Positions 59,723 through 64,000 of a stretch of 64,000 bases of DNA are shown in pieces (positions within the stretch are counted from its first letter, which is position 1; the number at the start of each line of letters is the position of its first letter). The translations under genes were made by a program, and so were the position numbers. The DNA is taken from the NCBI RefSeq assembly GCF_004770045.1, contig NZ_RQFO01000014.1, positions 1 through 64,000 on the forward strand, in the 5' to 3' direction. The DNA comes from Leptospira montravelensis (GTDB lineage: Bacteria > Spirochaetota > Leptospiria > Leptospirales > Leptospiraceae). Below the pieces are notes generated by a model, which was not told where the DNA came from, did not search any database, and worked only from the letters and a program-made list of their open reading frames with translations.

Positions 59723-61876
59723 ATGGTCAGTTCTGAACCGAATGGTTTTACCGCTCTCCCTAGAGGGGGATATTTAGTCGATACATCCGAAGGGTACATC
59801 CAAATTGGATCCCCTCCGGAAACAATTAAAGACACTATGGGGCTCGAAAAGAAAACCCCACTGGTGTTTGTCCTCCCAAATAAATTCTTTCATGTCGAAA
59901 AAGGCATCTCCATTGCGGAGTTAGAATTCCCTATTTATTTCAACTTCTTCTTTCGAGGTGGAAAAAAAACATTTATTGTTTGTTCGCCAGAGCAAAAAGA
60001 ACAGCTAACCATTGTTCTAGGGGAATCTCTTATGGGTCCACAAGAACTCAACCTGGCATCTGAGTTTATTGATGGGACCACAAGTTTTGGATTTCCCGAT
60101 ATTAAGGCGGAAATGGCTTATTTCCGTAGTTACAAAACTATGGAAGAAGTGGTTGAATTTATTTTATTTGACGAAAACCACAAAGCGCAGTTTGGAAAGA
60201 TCACCATCGAACAACTTCCCTCCAATGAATTTCTCATCGTGGACGGAGATAAAAAAATTAAAACTCCAGGAGAGGTCGACTTCCATGTGAAATATGACAT
60301 TGGAAAAAGACTCGAAGAACCTTTCCAACCACCTATCATTGGGATCACCTGCCTTGGGCCTTCTCACGGGTTTGATCCTACAGACAACACATCTGGTTTT
60401 ATCATTTGGCTCAATGGCCAGGGGATCATGGTGGACCCACCTGTTAATTCTACCGAGTGGTTACGAGAATCGAATGTTAATCCTAAGTTTATCAACTCTA
60501 TCATTCTCACCCATTGCCATGCCGACCATGATGCGGGGACCTTCCAAAAGATTTTAGAAGAATCCAAAATCACGATTTATGCAACAGCCACCGTGATGGA
60601 ATCTTTCCTCAAAAAATATTGTAGTTTAACAAAGATTCCGCGAAAAGAAATCACAGACTTATTTGATTTTATTCCCGTTGTTATTGGAAGACCAACTATT
60701 ATCAACGGTGGAGAATTTTATTTTCATTACGCTCTCCATTCCATTCCGTCAGTGGGTTTCGAATTTTTTTTCCAAGACCAGTCTTTTTATTATACTTCTG
60801 ACCACTTAAATGATCCAGAAGCCTTTGAAGAAATGTACAAAAAAGGTGTATTTCCAGAATCAAGATACCAGTTCTTAAAAGATTTCCCTTGGGATCGTAA
60901 AATTATTTATCATGAGGCAGGGGTTCCTCCTCTCCACACAAAGATCAGTTATCTTGCATCTCTCCCTGAAGAAGTGCAAAAACGAATTACTGTTTATCAT
61001 ATTGCCGCCAAAGATATGCCAGAAGGAAACCACCTAACACTCGCTAAATTTGGAATTGAAAATACTTTATATCCGGAAATCACTCCACCCAAACACCAAG
61101 AGGCTTTCCAACTTTTAGAAATCCTTTCACAGATTGATATTTTTTCTGGTTTCCCCATAGAAAAAGCCAAAGAGTTTTTACAAATTGTAAAGGAAGAACG
61201 ATTCCGACGTGGGGAACAAATCATCAAAAAAGGTACTCACGGAGACAGATTTTTTATCATTGCTTCGGGGAATGTTAGGTTTGAACGCCTATCAGGTGAT
61301 CCGTCTGCCGTGAAACGTTATGGAACCTACGAATACTTTGGCGAAGCATCCCTGATTTTGGATACGGCCCGCCAAGCGGATGTGTTTGCAGAAACGGATG
61401 TCCTTGCTCTCACAATAGAAAAAACCCGATTCTTTCAGTTCATTCGCGGATCCAAACTCCACGAAAACCTAACCAAACTGAATAGTATCCGAGAGACCAA
61501 TACTTGGAAAACCCTCACAGAATCACAAACCTTTCGAGGTCTTACTAGTTACCAAGTCACCCAACTCGAACTCATTTTAAAACTGGAAACTGTTAAAAAG
61601 GAAGCCTCCCTCATTGAAGAAGGCCACACCTTTCATAATGCCTTTATCGTTAGATCAGGCACCGTTGTGGTTATGCAAAACCACAAAACCATTAGAGAGT
61701 TGGGACCGGGAGATTTTGTGGGAGAAATCTATTCACTTACAAAAAACCTTCCTTCCAATTTTAGCTTTGTGGCATGGCCGGGAACGGAACTGTACGTGCT
61801 TTCTGAAGAGGATGCCATCCAATACATCAAAAAAAATCCTGGTGTGTATATGAAGCTGAACACTGTTTATAATTGA
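59723..61876 (+). CDS. Metallo-hydrolase with two cyclic-nucleotide-binding domains
   Basis: This 717-residue protein has an N-terminal ~200-residue region of unknown fold, then a metallo-beta-lactamase domain (GQGIMVDPPVNSTEWLRESN; zinc motif LTHCHADHDAGTF; SVGFEFFFQDQSFYYTSDHL). Two cNMP-binding domains follow. The first (~470-590) has an intact phosphate-binding cassette FGEASLILDTARQADV. The second (~600-715) has GDFVGEIYSLTKNLPSNFSF without the Arg, so is probably degenerate. Regulation of a hydrolase by cAMP or cGMP is implied. It lies just after trxA. Confidence 0.85.
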   Translation: MVSSEPNGFTALPRGGYLVDTSEGYIQIGSPPETIKDTMGLEKKTPLVFVLPNKFFHVEKGISIAELEFPIYFNFFFRGGKKTFIVCSPEQKEQLTIVLGESLMGPQELNLASEFIDGTTSFGFPDIKAEMAYFRSYKTMEEVVEFILFDENHKAQFGKITIEQLPSNEFLIVDGDKKIKTPGEVDFHVKYDIGKRLEEPFQPPIIGITCLGPSHGFDPTDNTSGFIIWLNGQGIMVDPPVNSTEWLRESNVNPKFINSIILTHCHADHDAGTFQKILEESKITIYATATVMESFLKKYCSLTKIPRKEITDLFDFIPVVIGRPTIINGGEFYFHYALHSIPSVGFEFFFQDQSFYYTSDHLNDPEAFEEMYKKGVFPESRYQFLKDFPWDRKIIYHEAGVPPLHTKISYLASLPEEVQKRITVYHIAAKDMPEGNHLTLAKFGIENTLYPEITPPKHQEAFQLLEILSQIDIFSGFPIEKAKEFLQIVKEERFRRGEQIIKKGTHGDRFFIIASGNVRFERLSGDPSAVKRYGTYEYFGEASLILDTARQADVFAETDVLALTIEKTRFFQFIRGSKLHENLTKLNSIRETNTWKTLTESQTFRGLTSYQVTQLELILKLETVKKEASLIEEGHTFHNAFIVRSGTVVVMQNHKTIRELGPGDFVGEIYSLTKNLPSNFSFVAWPGTELYVLSEEDAIQYIKKNPGVYMKLNTVYN

Positions 61877-61927
61877 CCTCAATTCGCCATTTTTGTAACA
61901 TTTCCATATCAAGGAGTCACAAATCAT

Positions 61928-63058
61928 ATGGAGCGTATCCTCCCCTTTACTGAAGAACACCATCAATTCCGCGAGATGGCTCGGAAATTTTTTGAAACAG
62001 AAGTAAAACCACACCACGAAGAATGGGAAAAAAACCATATCGTACCAAAAGAAGTATGGAGAAAGGCAGGTGAAAACGGCCTACTCTGTCCCGATGTACC
62101 ACAAGAATACGGCGGTTCTGGGGCCGACTTTCTATATAACATCATCATCATTGAAGAATCATCTCGGGTTGGAAATAGTGGATTTTTTATTTCTCTCCAT
62201 AATGACGTGATTGCCCCTTATATCTCCGCTTTTGCCAGTGATGAACAAAAGAAACGTTGGTTACCGAAATGTGCGACGGGAGAATCCATCCTTGCAGTGG
62301 CGATGACGGAACCCGGTGCCGGATCTGATTTAAAATCACTTCGCACTAGTGCCGTCGATAAAGGTGACCACTTTGTGGTAAATGGACAAAAAACATTTAT
62401 CTCCAATGGACAACTTGCGGATCTTATCATTACTGCGGTCAAACATGACAACGGAACCATATCCCTTGTGATGATTGAAGAAGGAATGAAAGGTTTTGAA
62501 AGAGGACGTAATTTAGAAAAAATTGGACTGAAAGCCCAAGATACTTCTGAACTTTACTTCAACGATGTGATTGTTCCAAAATCAAACCTCATCGGCAAAC
62601 AAGGACAAGGTTTTCGTTACTTAATGCAAAAGTTAGCACAAGAACGACTTGTACTTTCCGTTGCGGCTGTGGAAGCAACTCGCCTAGTTCAAAAAATCAC
62701 ACTCCAATACATCAAAGAAAGAAAAGCCTTTGGTCAAAAGATTGGGTCGTTCCAAAATACAAAATTCAAAATGGCGGAAATGGCAACGGAACTCGAAATG
62801 GCACAAGTGTTCTGTGACAAAGTTGTGATGGAACATATGAAAGGCGAAAACACAACAGCGGAAGCTTCAATGTGTAAATGGTATACAACTGAGATGCAAA
62901 AACGCCATACCGATGAATGTTTACAATTCTTTGGTGGATACGGTTATATGATGGAATATCCAATTGCAAGAGCTTACCTCGATGCAAGGATCCAAACCAT
63001 CTATGCAGGAACCACAGAGATTATGAAAGAAATCATTGGACGTAGTTTGGGACTTTAG
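61928..63058 (+). CDS. Acyl-CoA dehydrogenase
   Basis: The 376-residue flavoprotein has AVAMTEPGAGSDLKSLRTSA (FAD and substrate loop), FVVNGQKTFISNGQLADLIITAVK, and QFFGGYGYMMEYPIARAYLDARIQTIYAGTTEIMKEIIGR. The final block has the catalytic Glu in YAGTTEI. It belongs to the short/long-chain or LACD family, so fatty acid beta-oxidation is the likely role. SD aaggag precedes the ATG by 10 bases. Two hairpins, the second with a T-run, follow the stop. Confidence 0.92.
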   Translation: MERILPFTEEHHQFREMARKFFETEVKPHHEEWEKNHIVPKEVWRKAGENGLLCPDVPQEYGGSGADFLYNIIIIEESSRVGNSGFFISLHNDVIAPYISAFASDEQKKRWLPKCATGESILAVAMTEPGAGSDLKSLRTSAVDKGDHFVVNGQKTFISNGQLADLIITAVKHDNGTISLVMIEEGMKGFERGRNLEKIGLKAQDTSELYFNDVIVPKSNLIGKQGQGFRYLMQKLAQERLVLSVAAVEATRLVQKITLQYIKERKAFGQKIGSFQNTKFKMAEMATELEMAQVFCDKVVMEHMKGENTTAEASMCKWYTTEMQKRHTDECLQFFGGYGYMMEYPIARAYLDARIQTIYAGTTEIMKEIIGRSLGL

Positions 63059-63078
63059 TTTTCAATGAAACCAAAATA

Positions 63079-63102
63079 GCCAATTCTCAAAATAGAATTG
63101 GC
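63079..63102 (+). other. Perfect hairpin after the acyl-CoA dehydrogenase gene
   Basis: The stem gccaattct/agaattggc has loop caaaat, with no T-run. It lies just before the terminator at 63117 and could protect the mRNA end or assist termination. Confidence 0.5.
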
Positions 63103-63116
63103 AAAGCCTTTTACTG

Positions 63117-63144
63117 AACCCGGTGCGGAATGCCCGGGTTTTTT
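63117..63144 (+). terminator. Rho-independent terminator of the acyl-CoA dehydrogenase gene
   Basis: The stem aacccgg/ccgggtt has a 10-base loop, with the last two stem T running into four more T. It separates the converging thiC. Confidence 0.8.
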
Positions 63145-63191
63145 ATGTACATCAGTTAACTTAGTTCCAACTAATCAAAAAATGCTCGAAG

Positions 63192-64000
<809 letters not shown>

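Overview
The window reads as chromosomal DNA of a spirochaete of the genus Leptospira, probably an environmental (saprophytic) species. I infer this from the low GC content, the abundance of lipoproteins with loose Leptospira-type lipoboxes, an LRR lipoprotein, and the mix of backbone genes (ileS, murJ, lipB, panD, speD, thiC). No species can be fixed from sequence reading alone.

Region 1 (1-14,180) is the striking part: an integron-type gene-cassette array. About 165-bp imperfect palindromic repeats (11 complete, one cut by the left window edge, one cut by an IS, and one bare R'' remnant) separate 12 complete or nearly complete cassettes whose genes all point rightwards. Each repeat starts with a GCATAAC/GTATAAC-type R'' box just after a gene and ends with a GTTATGC/GTTATAC-type R' box just before the next, as attC sites do. 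The first ~18 bases of every cassette are complementary to the last ~18 bases of the same cassette, and in 12 of 12 cassettes the pairing shows an A/C mismatch next to the R box that becomes a G.T wobble on the bottom strand. The cargo is typical for integrons: two higBA modules, two PIN-toxin modules, a winged-helix/nucleotidyltransferase pair, a methyltransferase, MltR-, DUF2188- and DUF4304-like proteins, a cyclase-like protein and unknowns. Three cassette genes and an IS481-type transposase carry single in-frame stop codons. No integrase lies in the window; it would be expected to the left.

Region 2 (14.5-24.9 kb) is accessory chromosome: a nucleoside deoxyribosyltransferase/dual-specificity phosphatase fusion, an acyltransferase-like protein, then a block of small regulator-effector pairs for small-molecule stress (MarR-GST-DoxX, ArsR with two SRPBCC proteins, SMR exporter, MepB, AraC), a thioesterase and a pseudouridine synthase.

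Region 3 (25-38 kb) holds an ABC exporter, a chemoreceptor-like pseudogene with two small partner genes, a zinc-ribbon SDR, and a sulfate-ester cluster: SdsA-type alkylsulfatase, outer-membrane protein, AtsA-like metallo-hydrolase, formylglycine-generating enzyme and an FGly-type sulfatase.

Region 4 (38-64 kb) is mainly backbone: membrane-lipid glycosyltransferases with a shared palindromic operator, STAS proteins, a GH13 glucosidase, speD, a SCO-like protein, a chemoreceptor, an LRR lipoprotein, ileS, murJ, lipB, a Panacea-domain protein overlapping panD, trxA, a metallo-hydrolase with two cyclic-nucleotide-binding domains, an acyl-CoA dehydrogenase and the C-terminal part of thiC. I saw no rRNA, tRNA or CRISPR array.
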